The notes beneath the pieces are model-generated. The model had not been told where the DNA came from and searched no databases. It saw only the letters and a program-made list of their open reading frames with translations. From Oceanobacillus sp. CFH 90083 (GTDB taxonomy: Bacteria > Bacillota > Bacilli > Bacillales > Amphibacillaceae), in the NCBI RefSeq assembly GCF_009389585.1, contig NZ_VIYG01000007.1:208202-272201 (forward strand): DNA of 64,000 bases, given 5' to 3'. The translations under genes were made by a program, and so were the position numbers. Positions 8,602 through 16,479 of the stretch are shown one piece after another; the first letter of the stretch is position 1; each line of letters begins with the position of its first letter.

Positions 8602-9105
8602 CTATGTCAGCTGCTTCGACAAATCTTTCATATACCAACGGTCCATCGCAGTATGTCCGCTTCCTTCCAATGGTTTATCCAATAAACGGAAGCCATATTC
8701 TTCATATAAGTACGCTGCTGCTTCCAATTCATGTCTTGTTTCTAAATAGCACTGCTTAAAATGCATAGAAGCATAGTCCAGAGCTGTTTTCATCAATTCC
8801 CTGGATAAACCCTTTCCTTGTGCTTTTTGCGCTAAATAGAGCTTCTGCAGCTCACAAATTGAGTGCTTTTCGTCATACACTCCTATACCGATTCCACCAA
8901 CTACTTCTCCATTCATCTCGATAACCCAATATTTATCCTTTGGCCGCCCGTTATAGTATGTACTAAGCTGTGCGAGCTGGGGATCTGTATAGGCTGTTCC
9001 CTCATGATTTAAATGATGCTTTTCTAATGAACGCTTAATGATGGCTTCTATTACCTTATCATCCTTTGCTTCCATTTCTCTGATGACGACAGATTTATGC
9101 AACAA
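8602..9105 (-). CDS. GNAT-family N-acetyltransferase
   Basis: A 167-aa single-domain GNAT protein. Acetyl-CoA binding motif A is visible as LYLAQKAQGKGLSRELM (Q/G-x-G-x-G type, about 91-107), followed by the motif B region YLYEEYGFRLLDKPL. The acceptor substrate cannot be told from sequence. The start is a TTG (two TTG codons in tandem) placed after AAGGGAGGGG; no ATG is suitably placed. It is convergent with the GGDEF gene and lies downstream of rlmN with a 66-bp gap, so it could be read from the rlmN promoter or its own. Confidence 0.82.
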   Translation of the reverse strand: MLHKSVVIREMEAKDDKVIEAIIKRSLEKHHLNHEGTAYTDPQLAQLSTYYNGRPKDKYWVIEMNGEVVGGIGIGVYDEKHSICELQKLYLAQKAQGKGLSRELMKTALDYASMHFKQCYLETRHELEAAAYLYEEYGFRLLDKPLEGSGHTAMDRWYMKDLSKQLT

Positions 9106-9171
9106 AAACCCCTCCCTTATCTAAAGAAAGAAGCTAACTCATTCCTGAGCAAGCCCCTTTTATCGCTTAAA

Positions 9172-10239
9172 TTAAACTGCTTTTTCCTTTTTGATTTGCT
9201 TACTGCGCAGTTGACCGCAGGCTGCATCGATATCTGCACCGTTTTCCCAGCGGACACCACATTGAATACCTTCTGCTTTTAAGGTTTCATAGAAGGCTTG
9301 AATGTTTTCTGAGCTGCTGCGGCGGTAGGCAATATGCTCATCTACCGTATTATAAGGAATCAGGTTCACATAAGCTAAATGACGGTGATTACTGATTAAT
9401 TTAGCCAGTTCACGCGCTTCCTTCTTATGATCATTGACATCATGAAGCATGATGTATTCGTACGTAATACGGCGATTCTTTTTCTCTAAATAATAATCTA
9501 CAGCCTTCATCAGTTTTTCAATTGGGAAGGCACGATTAATCTTCATAATTTGTGTGCGTAATTCATTATTCGGCGCATGTAAAGAAATAGCAAGATTCAC
9601 CTGGATTGGTTCATCAGCAAATTCATACATTTTATGTGCTAATCCACTTGTTGAAACCGTAATATGACGTGCGCCAATATTTAGTCCGCCATCATCATTA
9701 ACGATGTATAAGAAATCCATTAAGTTCTTATAGTTATCTAAAGGCTCACCGATCCCCATAACAACAATATGGCTGACGCGATCCTCTTCCCCGCGCTCGT
9801 CCAAATGCTTTTGTACGTTCATAATCTGCTCAACGATTTCACCACTGTTTAAATCACGACTTTTACGCAATAGTCCACTCGCACAAAAAGAACAGCCGAT
9901 GTTACATCCCACTTGTGTCGTAACACAGACGGACAGCCCGTAATTAAAGCGCATAAGAACTGTTTCAATCACATTACCATCCGCCAGCTTGAATAAAAAT
10001 TTAATTGTGCCATCTTTTGATTCCTGGCGAATCTCTTCACCCATTGTATGCAGGACAAAGTTTTCCTTCAACAGATTGATGGTTGACTGATTGACATTAT
10101 TCATATCTTCAAAGCGGTCAATTCGCTTTTTATATAACCAATTCCACACTTGATCAGCGCGAAATCGTTTTTCACCATGTTCCATTAACCACAACTTCAA
10201 TTGTTCATATGTTAATCCGTAGATAGATGAATGACTCAT
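9172..10239 (-). CDS. rlmN: Dual-specificity RNA methyltransferase RlmN (23S rRNA A2503 / tRNA A37)
   Basis: A radical-SAM enzyme that puts a C2 methyl group on A2503 of 23S rRNA and A37 of some tRNAs. The [4Fe-4S]-binding motif C-x3-C-x2-C is visible as CNIGCSFC, and the conserved GMGEPL-type motif as [12 protein letters not shown]. The C-terminal region carries [17 protein letters not shown], which includes the methyl-carrying cysteine of the family. Length (355 aa) is normal. ATG 10239 is preferred over a TTG one codon upstream, with GAGGG upstream. It appears monocistronic, with an intergenic region of about 195 bp before the divergent monooxygenase gene. Confidence 0.96.
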   Translation of the reverse strand: MSHSSIYGLTYEQLKLWLMEHGEKRFRADQVWNWLYKKRIDRFEDMNNVNQSTINLLKENFVLHTMGEEIRQESKDGTIKFLFKLADGNVIETVLMRFNYGLSVCVTTQVGCNIGCSFCASGLLRKSRDLNSGEIVEQIMNVQKHLDERGEEDRVSHIVVMGIGEPLDNYKNLMDFLYIVNDDGGLNIGARHITVSTSGLAHKMYEFADEPIQVNLAISLHAPNNELRTQIMKINRAFPIEKLMKAVDYYLEKKNRRITYEYIMLHDVNDHKKEARELAKLISNHRHLAYVNLIPYNTVDEHIAYRRSSSENIQAFYETLKAEGIQCGVRWENGADIDAACGQLRSKQIKKEKAV

Positions 10240-10436
10240 CAATATACCCTCATTTCCATGTTTTCTACTTTCCCTATATTACTTGATTCAGGCAAGGTTA
10301 GCAAATAGTTTTCACATAGTTTTTTTAGCTATTCACCTAAATAGCTGGTTAACCTTCTTTTTTAGATCACAAGGTCAAACATTGGACGCTATCGTAAGAA
10401 ACCTTTATCATTTTCATTAAGTGAAGGAGGGATTGA

Positions 10437-11456
10437 ATGGTTACACAATCATATAAAACATTTCAAAATATACCTTTATCTGTTCTCGATCTCGCACCAA
10501 TCATTGAAGGCGGAGATGCCAGACAGGCATTTCAGGAAAGTGTCCGCTTGGCACAGCATGTTGAGAAACTGGGATTTCACCGTTATTGGTTTGCAGAACA
10601 CCATAATATGAAAGGAATCTCAAGCTCAGCCACTTCTTTATTAATCGGACATATTGCCGGGCATACCAATTCGATCCGTGTAGGTTCAGGCGGAATTATG
10701 CTGCCCAACCATGCCAGCCTGGTTATCGCAGAACAATTCGGTACACTGGAGTCTCTATATCCCAATCGGATCGATTTAGGATTAGGCCGTGCACCAGGGA
10801 GCGATCAGGCAACTGCTTTTGCTCTGCGTCGCACACTGCACGCCGGCCCGGAGGAATTTCCAATGCAGGTCAATGAATTACAGGACTACTTTTCAACTAA
10901 CCCTGTATCCCGTGTGAAAGCTGTGCCTGGTCAAGGACTCGATATCCCGATTTGGCTGCTTGGCTCCAGCGACTTCAGTACACGATTAGCAGCTGAAAAA
11001 GGCTTGCCATTTTCATTTGCCAGTCATTTTGCACCTGCATATACAGTGCCGGCACTGAAACTCTACCGTGACCGCTTCCAGCCATCTGAGGCACTCGATA
11101 AACCATATGCGATGGTTGCAGTCAACGTTATTGCCGCAGATACGGATGAAGAAGCGACTCGACTGGCCACCTCTCATCAGATGCAATTTTTAAATCTGCG
11201 TAAAGGTAAAGAGTCCAAGCTGCAGCCGCCTGTGGACAGCATGGATGCTATCTGGTCACCAGCAGAAAAAGCTGCTGTTCAAGAGTCTTTAGATCCAAAA
11301 ACAACGATTATCGGCACTAAAGAAACGGTCCGTAAAGGTTTAGAAGCATTCCGTAAAGAAACAGATGCGGATGAGATTATTATCACCTCACAAATATATG
11401 ATATCAAAGCAAGATTACGCTCCTACTCTATTGTAGGTGAATTAATGAGTGAATAG
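10437..11456 (+). CDS. Luciferase-like (LLM class) flavin-dependent monooxygenase
   Basis: A 339-aa bacterial luciferase-like TIM-barrel protein of the group that includes B. subtilis YwcH-type proteins. Family features are [12 protein letters not shown] at the N terminus, [12 protein letters not shown] (about 45-56), [13 protein letters not shown] (about 80-92) and [11 protein letters not shown] (about 112-122). Such enzymes use reduced FMN supplied by a reductase; the substrate is unknown. The start ATG follows GAAGGAGGGATTGA. It is monocistronic with a terminator after it. Confidence 0.88.
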   Translation: MVTQSYKTFQNIPLSVLDLAPIIEGGDARQAFQESVRLAQHVEKLGFHRYWFAEHHNMKGISSSATSLLIGHIAGHTNSIRVGSGGIMLPNHASLVIAEQFGTLESLYPNRIDLGLGRAPGSDQATAFALRRTLHAGPEEFPMQVNELQDYFSTNPVSRVKAVPGQGLDIPIWLLGSSDFSTRLAAEKGLPFSFASHFAPAYTVPALKLYRDRFQPSEALDKPYAMVAVNVIAADTDEEATRLATSHQMQFLNLRKGKESKLQPPVDSMDAIWSPAEKAAVQESLDPKTTIIGTKETVRKGLEAFRKETDADEIIITSQIYDIKARLRSYSIVGELMSE

Positions 11457-11466
11457 ATAAGTGAAC

Positions 11467-11508
11467 AGAGTCTCCTTAAGAAATAGAATAATCTCTTAAG
11501 GAGTCTCT
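11467..11508 (+). terminator. Terminator after the monooxygenase gene
   Basis: Stem AGAGTCTCCTTAAGA / TCTTAAGGAGTCTCT with one mismatch and a 12-nt loop, 10 nt after the stop codon. The T run after it is poor (CTATATATTTC), so efficiency is uncertain. Confidence 0.6.
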
Positions 11509-11543
11509 ATATATTTCAAATCCCCTCATCCATGCGAATGCTT

Positions 11544-12764
11544 TTATATATCCTTAAGAAAATCTTCATGGTAAAACTCCAGGCGGATCCCCTTCTTTGG
11601 TCTTGCAGGAATTTCCGTAACCGGACAGCTCAGTTCCTGTTTTGGCACAATCCAATCCGTCCGTAAAAGATAAGATAAACTCACCTTTATTAATTGCAGC
11701 ATCACAGAGTCAGACGCTATTGCTTTCTTGGACTGATATATACTATCCAAAAATCGATCAGGCTGAAATAATGCGGGCTGAGTCCACTTTTCAGAATGAT
11801 GGTTCGTTCCATGTATATCAAACAAAACAAGCTGATTCTTGTCAAAGAGCATATCCTTCCAAAAAAATTGCTGTTGTGTCTTTGCAATGGAAAAAGGTAT
11901 TATAGAATAATAACGAATAACCTCAAGAATAAAGCAATGGACATATGTCTGGTCAGCTTGCAGCCGTTCTTTTAACTCTGGATTCTCCAGCAGTGCTAAC
12001 TGGCTGAAGACGACCCATCTGCCCGATGCCACAAAAGTCCGGATGAGTAATAATAACTCCTGAACTACTGTTTTAATCGGTAAAATTTGGCCAGATTTAT
12101 CCTCATGCCAAGACAGCTTATAGAGTATTTTCTCTTCATCAACCTGCACTCTCCCTGCTCTCAATTGGCGAATTAGAAATACAAGCCACTTCTCGATTCG
12201 ATTTCTCGCCTGGTTCCTTTTCCAGCGATTGAATCCATACTTTGAAAATAATTGAACAAATTCATGAATATCCGTTGTACGCTGCTTCAGATTACTCGCA
12301 CGAATCGGTATTCCCAACCAGTTACAGACCACAATAACCCATATCTCTTCTATTTCAGCCACAAAATGAATGGAAGGATTTGTTTTCCACGCCTCTATCC
12401 TTTCTTCCCACCGCTGCCTGATAATCAACTCTAATTCTTCTCTTTTTTCAGCGTTGAAGGTCTGTGCAAACCACTCTTTCCTGTGAAAATAATCTATATC
12501 AGCCAGATAAGATACACCATTTTCCTTCGCCAGTAAACTGGTAGACAGTTCAGGAATATACTTTTCAGTTTGAAACATTGCTGTATCCTTTACTAAATCT
12601 AATGCTTCATCCCCTCGTAACATCACCAGCTTTCGTCCGAATATACGGGATCTGACAATATCTTCATGGTATTCATCCATTCGCTTCGAAAAATAAAAAT
12701 AACCCTCTCTTAAAAAATCTATTGTATGATCTATTCCTTTATCTTGTACAATTGGTTTTACCAT
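11544..12764 (-). CDS. CYP152 (CypC)-like cytochrome P450 homologue lacking the heme-cysteine loop
   Basis: A 406-aa protein that aligns along its whole length with fatty-acid peroxygenase CypC of Bacillus as I remember it: an N-terminal IDHTIDFLREGYFYF, the K-helix E-x2-R as EVIRYYS, GTNHHSEKWTQPALFQPDRF before the heme region, and a conserved Arg in LLLIRTFVASGRW where CypC has the substrate-carboxylate Arg (followed by Pro there, Thr here). The stretch that should carry the heme-binding GGGHxxxHRCPGE signature is replaced by a shorter segment (DSIYQSKKAIASDS) with no cysteine, a deletion of roughly 14 residues. The frame stays open and similarity continues after it, so this is not a frameshift. 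It is likely a heme-less pseudoenzyme or a decaying gene. Confidence 0.75.
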   Translation of the reverse strand: MVKPIVQDKGIDHTIDFLREGYFYFSKRMDEYHEDIVRSRIFGRKLVMLRGDEALDLVKDTAMFQTEKYIPELSTSLLAKENGVSYLADIDYFHRKEWFAQTFNAEKREELELIIRQRWEERIEAWKTNPSIHFVAEIEEIWVIVVCNWLGIPIRASNLKQRTTDIHEFVQLFSKYGFNRWKRNQARNRIEKWLVFLIRQLRAGRVQVDEEKILYKLSWHEDKSGQILPIKTVVQELLLLIRTFVASGRWVVFSQLALLENPELKERLQADQTYVHCFILEVIRYYSIIPFSIAKTQQQFFWKDMLFDKNQLVLFDIHGTNHHSEKWTQPALFQPDRFLDSIYQSKKAIASDSVMLQLIKVSLSYLLRTDWIVPKQELSCPVTEIPARPKKGIRLEFYHEDFLKDI

Positions 12765-12843
12765 TTTCTAACCCCCTATGTACTTCTCTATCATACCCTT
12801 CAAGACATACTTAAAAACCTATCTAACCCTATTATATGCTAAA

Positions 12844-12877
12844 ACAAAGAGCACTCTCATTTAAGAATGCTCTTTGT
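12844..12877 (-). terminator. Terminator of the mrp operon
   Basis: Stem ACAAAGAGCA / TGCTCTTTGT. Its 5' arm (minus strand) lies inside the last codons of mrpG, and the 3' arm is followed by TTTT. It closes the seven-gene operon. Confidence 0.8.
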
Positions 12878-13295
12878 CTGATACTTTCTCATCTTCTATA
12901 ATGACTTCACCAGATTCACTGCGCTCTTTTTTCGCTTCTTCTCTGACTTTGTCCATTACATCTTTTAGTTCATCCTCCACCGTTGTATCTGCCATTTTCA
13001 CATTTGCACGGTAAGCAGCACGTATAATCACATGTCCTGCAACCGGAGCAGTCAGGAATACAAAAGCAATTCCGAGCAGCAGCCTGACACTGTAGAAACC
13101 CTGATTAGCAGCGAAATAAATAAATGCTCCCATAAGGGTTAATAAAACAGCAAGGGTAGAACTCTTCGTACCTGCGTGAGATCGCGTAAAAACATCCGGC
13201 AGACGAATGATTCCTATCGCACTGATGAACGCCATCATTGCTCCGCCAAGCATAAATAAAGCAGCAATAAACTCAATCGTCGCGTCGATACTCAA
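12861..13295 (-). CDS. mrpG: Na+/H+ antiporter subunit MrpG
   Basis: MrpG (MnhG/PhaG family) is a small membrane subunit of the multi-subunit Mrp antiporter. It has three hydrophobic helices (about residues 5-30, 35-60 and 65-90), including the conserved IGIIRLPDVFTRSHAGTKSST stretch between helices 1 and 2. A charged C-terminal tail rich in Glu and Lys makes it longer (144 aa) than B. subtilis MrpG. I place the start at TTG 13295, preceded by GAGGGGGA at a 7-nt spacing. The longer open frame would begin further inside mrpF without such a site. The gene overlaps the end of mrpF by about 20 nt. Confidence 0.9.
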   Translation of the reverse strand: MSIDATIEFIAALFMLGGAMMAFISAIGIIRLPDVFTRSHAGTKSSTLAVLLTLMGAFIYFAANQGFYSVRLLLGIAFVFLTAPVAGHVIIRAAYRANVKMADTTVEDELKDVMDKVREEAKKERSESGEVIIEDEKVSDKEHS

Positions 13296-13557
13296 GAATA
13301 GTCCCCCTCTCAATATATTTCGAGAAGGCAATCGTACTAATAAAAGCCAAAATAGCCAAAATCAAGATAACCTCTAAAAATGCCGTTGTTGTCAACATAA
13401 CAGATACAATAGCTATAGAAGAAACAAGCATTACACCAACCATATCTAATGCAACAATGCGATCAGGCAGACTTGGACCAATAATAATCCGAAAAACACT
13501 GATACAAATTGATATACCATATAATACTAAAGCGGCTGTCAGCATTCCCTGAATCAT
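13273..13557 (-). CDS. mrpF: Na+/H+ antiporter subunit MrpF
   Basis: A 94-aa subunit with three hydrophobic helices and the family core GPSLPDRIVALDMVGV (about 28-43). It is part of the Mrp membrane complex that exchanges cytoplasmic Na+ for external protons and supports pH and salt homeostasis. The start ATG shares one base with the mrpE stop codon, a sign of translational coupling. Confidence 0.93.
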   Translation of the reverse strand: MIQGMLTAALVLYGISICISVFRIIIGPSLPDRIVALDMVGVMLVSSIAIVSVMLTTTAFLEVILILAILAFISTIAFSKYIERGTILEYRRDD

Positions 13558-14039
13558 TAGCGCGTCACCTCCATAATCGCTCTTTCAAAAGTATCAATTG
13601 ACTTTAACAGGACATCTTTTGACTCTTCCACATCCATCGCATGAATGTAAAAAGCATCTCCGTCATCTGTCACTTCAATAACAACAGAACCTGGAGTCAA
13701 TGTTAATAAAATTGCTAATGCTGTAATTTCCCAATCTCCCTGCAGCACTGTTTCGTATTTAAACAGTCCCGGCTTAATACTAAGCTTTGGTTTTAAAATT
13801 TGCCCCAGAACGAGCTTTGAAGATAAAATAAGCTCTCTTGTAAAAATAAAGATAAGCTTTATTAACGCAAAAAAGCGTGATAAATAAAAACGTTCTCCAA
13901 AAAATCGATGCATTAAAAATACGATACCGATACCAACAAGATAACCTGCTACAAATGTTGTAAATCGAAGTTCTGATTCATCGCTAATCAGCGTCCATAA
14001 TACAGCAATAAAAACATTTAATAAAAACTGCGCCGGCAT
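13557..14039 (-). CDS. mrpE: Na+/H+ antiporter subunit MrpE
   Basis: A 160-aa MnhE/PhaE-family subunit. Two N-terminal membrane helices (QFLLNVFIAVLWTLI and FTTFVAGYLVGIGIVFLMHR) are followed by a cytoplasmic part with the conserved ALAILLTLTPGSVVIEVTDDG motif (about 106-126). The ATG lies 12 nt after AAGGTGGTG. It is separated from mrpD by 199 bp, in contrast to the tight packing of the other mrp genes; I see no gene in that gap. Confidence 0.94.
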   Translation of the reverse strand: MPAQFLLNVFIAVLWTLISDESELRFTTFVAGYLVGIGIVFLMHRFFGERFYLSRFFALIKLIFIFTRELILSSKLVLGQILKPKLSIKPGLFKYETVLQGDWEITALAILLTLTPGSVVIEVTDDGDAFYIHAMDVEESKDVLLKSIDTFERAIMEVTR

Positions 14040-14238
14040 TCTGCGTTCACCACCTTGTTATTAGATAAGCAAGTTTTAAAAAGTTTCATGAATTCAAGCT
14101 TATTCAGGAATAGCCGTGTCCAGTGCCAAACTTTAGAAATTTATGCTTACTTTTGTTTCTTAGAAAAATCGCCTCAAGCAAGATACTTATATTATTGGAT
14201 TATACAAGCCGAAAATATGATATCGATGAAACAGCAGA

Positions 14239-15720
14239 TTAATTATCTCCAAATACTGCATCAATATAAATTTGCGGATTTAATAGTGTTTCTGCTGCAT
14301 CCTGAATATAAACAGACATAGGCTCCGCACCTAACCCTAATGCAATTGTTCCTAAAGCCAAAATACAAGTCGAAACGATCCAGCCTTTCTTCGCTGGTAT
14401 TTCTTCATCCTTACTGATAATCGTTTCTCCCCAGAAGCTTGTAAGGAAAATACGCATGAGAGAGTAAAGAACAAAGATACTGGAAATAAATGCAAGAGCT
14501 AATAAAACATAAGATCCAGATCCTACAGCCCCTTCACCGATAAGCACCTTGCCGATAAAACCGCTTAGCGGCGGTATCCCTGCTAAAGACAATGTTGTTA
14601 AGAAAAAGAGCCAGCCAAGCAGCGGGTGGTTTTTAATAAGTCCGCTTATTTCATCCATTTTCGTTTGCCCAGTCACAGCAATCATTGTACCCGCAAGTAA
14701 AAAGAGTAATGCTTTTATAATAATATCGTGAATCAAATAGTAAATGGACCCTTCTATAGCAGCTGGTGTCGCAACAGCCAAACCGACCAGAATAAAACCG
14801 ACTGCAATCACTACGTTATAAGCAGCGACCATTCTCAAATCCTTATAAGCAACTGCTCCGATACTTCCGCCAATTAAAGTCAAGCCCGCCAAGATTCCAA
14901 TAATCGTATGCGTGATTTGTTGTTCATGATAGAACATTAACGTAAATACGCGGAACATCGCATAAATTCCGACCTTTGTCAGCAACGCTCCAAACATAGC
15001 TGCAACCGGGGTAACCGGAACAGAATAAGAGCCCGGCAGCCAGAAATATAAAAACAGACCTGCTTTTAAGGCAAATACAGTTAGAAATACCACACTGATA
15101 ACGGTCAATGTCGGTGTCTGGCCACTTTCTGCAATACGATCTGCTATATGTGCCATATTTAAAGTACCGACTGTTCCATATAAATAAGCGATAGCTACAA
15201 GAAAAATCCAGGAAGAAACAACATTAACAATCACATACTTTATGGACTCACGAAGCTGCCCCTTCTTTCCGCCAAAGGTAATTAACACATAAGATGAAAG
15301 AAGCATAATTTCAAAACAGACAAACAGGTTAAAAATATCCCCGGTCAGAAAGGAACCATTTACTCCTGCTATAAGTAACAGTACGAAGGAATAGTAAAAG
15401 TTCTTTTCAAAAGATGGTTCCACAGAAGAAAAGGAATAGATTAAACATGCGGCAGCAACGATACTGGAAGCCAGCACAAGCAGCATCGAAAAACTATCTG
15501 CAACAAACAGGATTCCAAACGGAGGCTCCCAACCGCCAAAATCAAGACGTATCACACCATTTTGCTGAATCAAGTGCAGCAGGTAGACACTGATACCAAT
15601 ATTTGCAACGAACACCAGTAATGAAAGTGACCGCTGCACTTTCACATAAGGCCTTAAAAATAAAAGGATGATCCCCATTAAGACCGGGAGTGCCATTGGC
15701 ATAACAATTAAATTATTCAT
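14239..15720 (-). CDS. mrpD: Na+/H+ antiporter subunit MrpD
   Basis: A 493-aa polytopic protein of the NuoL/M/N (proton-translocating) family and one of the two large subunits of Mrp. About 14 hydrophobic segments are visible. The key lysine-bearing helices include FALKAGLFLYFWLPGSY and the broken-helix region IHDIIIKALLFLLAG. The Glu of helix 5 appears in FNLFVCFEIMLLSSY. I use ATG 15720, which follows GGGGGGATCC and overlaps the mrpC stop by 8 nt. The longer frame from 15741 has no better site. Confidence 0.95.
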   Translation of the reverse strand: MNNLIVMPMALPVLMGIILLFLRPYVKVQRSLSLLVFVANIGISVYLLHLIQQNGVIRLDFGGWEPPFGILFVADSFSMLLVLASSIVAAACLIYSFSSVEPSFEKNFYYSFVLLLIAGVNGSFLTGDIFNLFVCFEIMLLSSYVLITFGGKKGQLRESIKYVIVNVVSSWIFLVAIAYLYGTVGTLNMAHIADRIAESGQTPTLTVISVVFLTVFALKAGLFLYFWLPGSYSVPVTPVAAMFGALLTKVGIYAMFRVFTLMFYHEQQITHTIIGILAGLTLIGGSIGAVAYKDLRMVAAYNVVIAVGFILVGLAVATPAAIEGSIYYLIHDIIIKALLFLLAGTMIAVTGQTKMDEISGLIKNHPLLGWLFFLTTLSLAGIPPLSGFIGKVLIGEGAVGSGSYVLLALAFISSIFVLYSLMRIFLTSFWGETIISKDEEIPAKKGWIVSTCILALGTIALGLGAEPMSVYIQDAAETLLNPQIYIDAVFGDN

Positions 15721-16045
15721 CTGGATCCCCCCGTAACTCATCTAATTTATCTGTCCCGACTTCTTGATACGTTCGATAAGCAAGAACGAGGGAAACTGCA
15801 GTTACTGCAAAACCGATAACGATAGAAGTTAAAATCAACGCCTGCGGAAGTGGATCTACCGGATCTCCTTCACCAACAATCGGTACAGACCCCGTCTTTA
15901 ATCCGGAAACTACCATAATGATAAGATGCGCAGCGTGAGTTAAAATTGCAGTACCAATAATAACCCGAATTAAGTTTTTTGACAGTAAAAGGTACGTTGC
16001 TACGGTTACTAATACACCTGCCAGGATGGTTACTAACGTTTCCAT
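15713..16045 (-). CDS. mrpC: Na+/H+ antiporter subunit MrpC
   Basis: A 110-aa NuoK-like subunit with three membrane helices. It has the family features LLSKNLIRVIIGTAILTHAAHL (about 20-41), DPLPQALILTSIVIGFAVTAVSL (about 63-85) and a short polar C terminus. It sits between mrpB (2-nt gap) and mrpD (8-nt overlap). Confidence 0.95.
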   Translation of the reverse strand: METLVTILAGVLVTVATYLLLSKNLIRVIIGTAILTHAAHLIIMVVSGLKTGSVPIVGEGDPVDPLPQALILTSIVIGFAVTAVSLVLAYRTYQEVGTDKLDELRGDPDE

Positions 16046-16047
16046 AA

Positions 16048-16479
16048 TTACTCATCCTCACTAATACTTAATAAGATTGTTACAACAACACCGACAACGA
16101 CTAAGGCAACGCCCGCTTCAAAGATCGTCACAGTTGTCAGTTCTATTTCTCCAAAAAAGGGTAGATTAAAGTAATCAAAGGCTTGTGTTAAAAAGTTTTC
16201 TCCAAATACTAATGCTCCAAACCCTGTACCTACTGATAAAAATGCTCCAAAAGCAGCCACTAATTTAAAATCAATAGGTATCCCCTTTTGTATGGTTTCA
16301 ATATCAAATACAATAAACAATAATACCAGAGCAGATGCAAGTACCAGGCCGCCGCTGAATCCACCGCCCGGACTATTATGACCTGCAAAGAATAAATATA
16401 CCGCCAGGGTCAGAATGATAAAGAAAACAAGCTTAGCTACTGTACGAAGAATGACATTATTTATCTTCAACCTGATCAC
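16048..16479 (-). CDS. mrpB: Na+/H+ antiporter subunit MrpB
   Basis: A 143-aa MnhB-family subunit with four helices and the conserved GHNSPGGGFSGGLV loop (about 29-42). The first codon is a GTG that lies only one base after AAGGAG. A TTG three codons later (16470) is better spaced, so the true N terminus may be three residues shorter. Length with the GTG matches B. subtilis MrpB. The gene overlaps the mrpA end by about 20 nt. Confidence 0.93.
   Translation of the reverse strand: MIRLKINNVILRTVAKLVFFIILTLAVYLFFAGHNSPGGGFSGGLVLASALVLLFIVFDIETIQKGIPIDFKLVAAFGAFLSVGTGFGALVFGENFLTQAFDYFNLPFFGEIELTTVTIFEAGVALVVVGVVVTILLSISEDE

Noticed and set aside
11690-11760. A frameshift hiding the P450 heme motif
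   Set aside because: I saw no cysteine-containing HRCPG-like motif in the region, and homology resumes in the same frame after the gap.
14055-14321. 88-codon plus-strand frame between mrpE and mrpD
   Set aside because: Overlaps the mrpD 3' end in antisense, lacks a ribosome site, and the residues look like a shadow translation.
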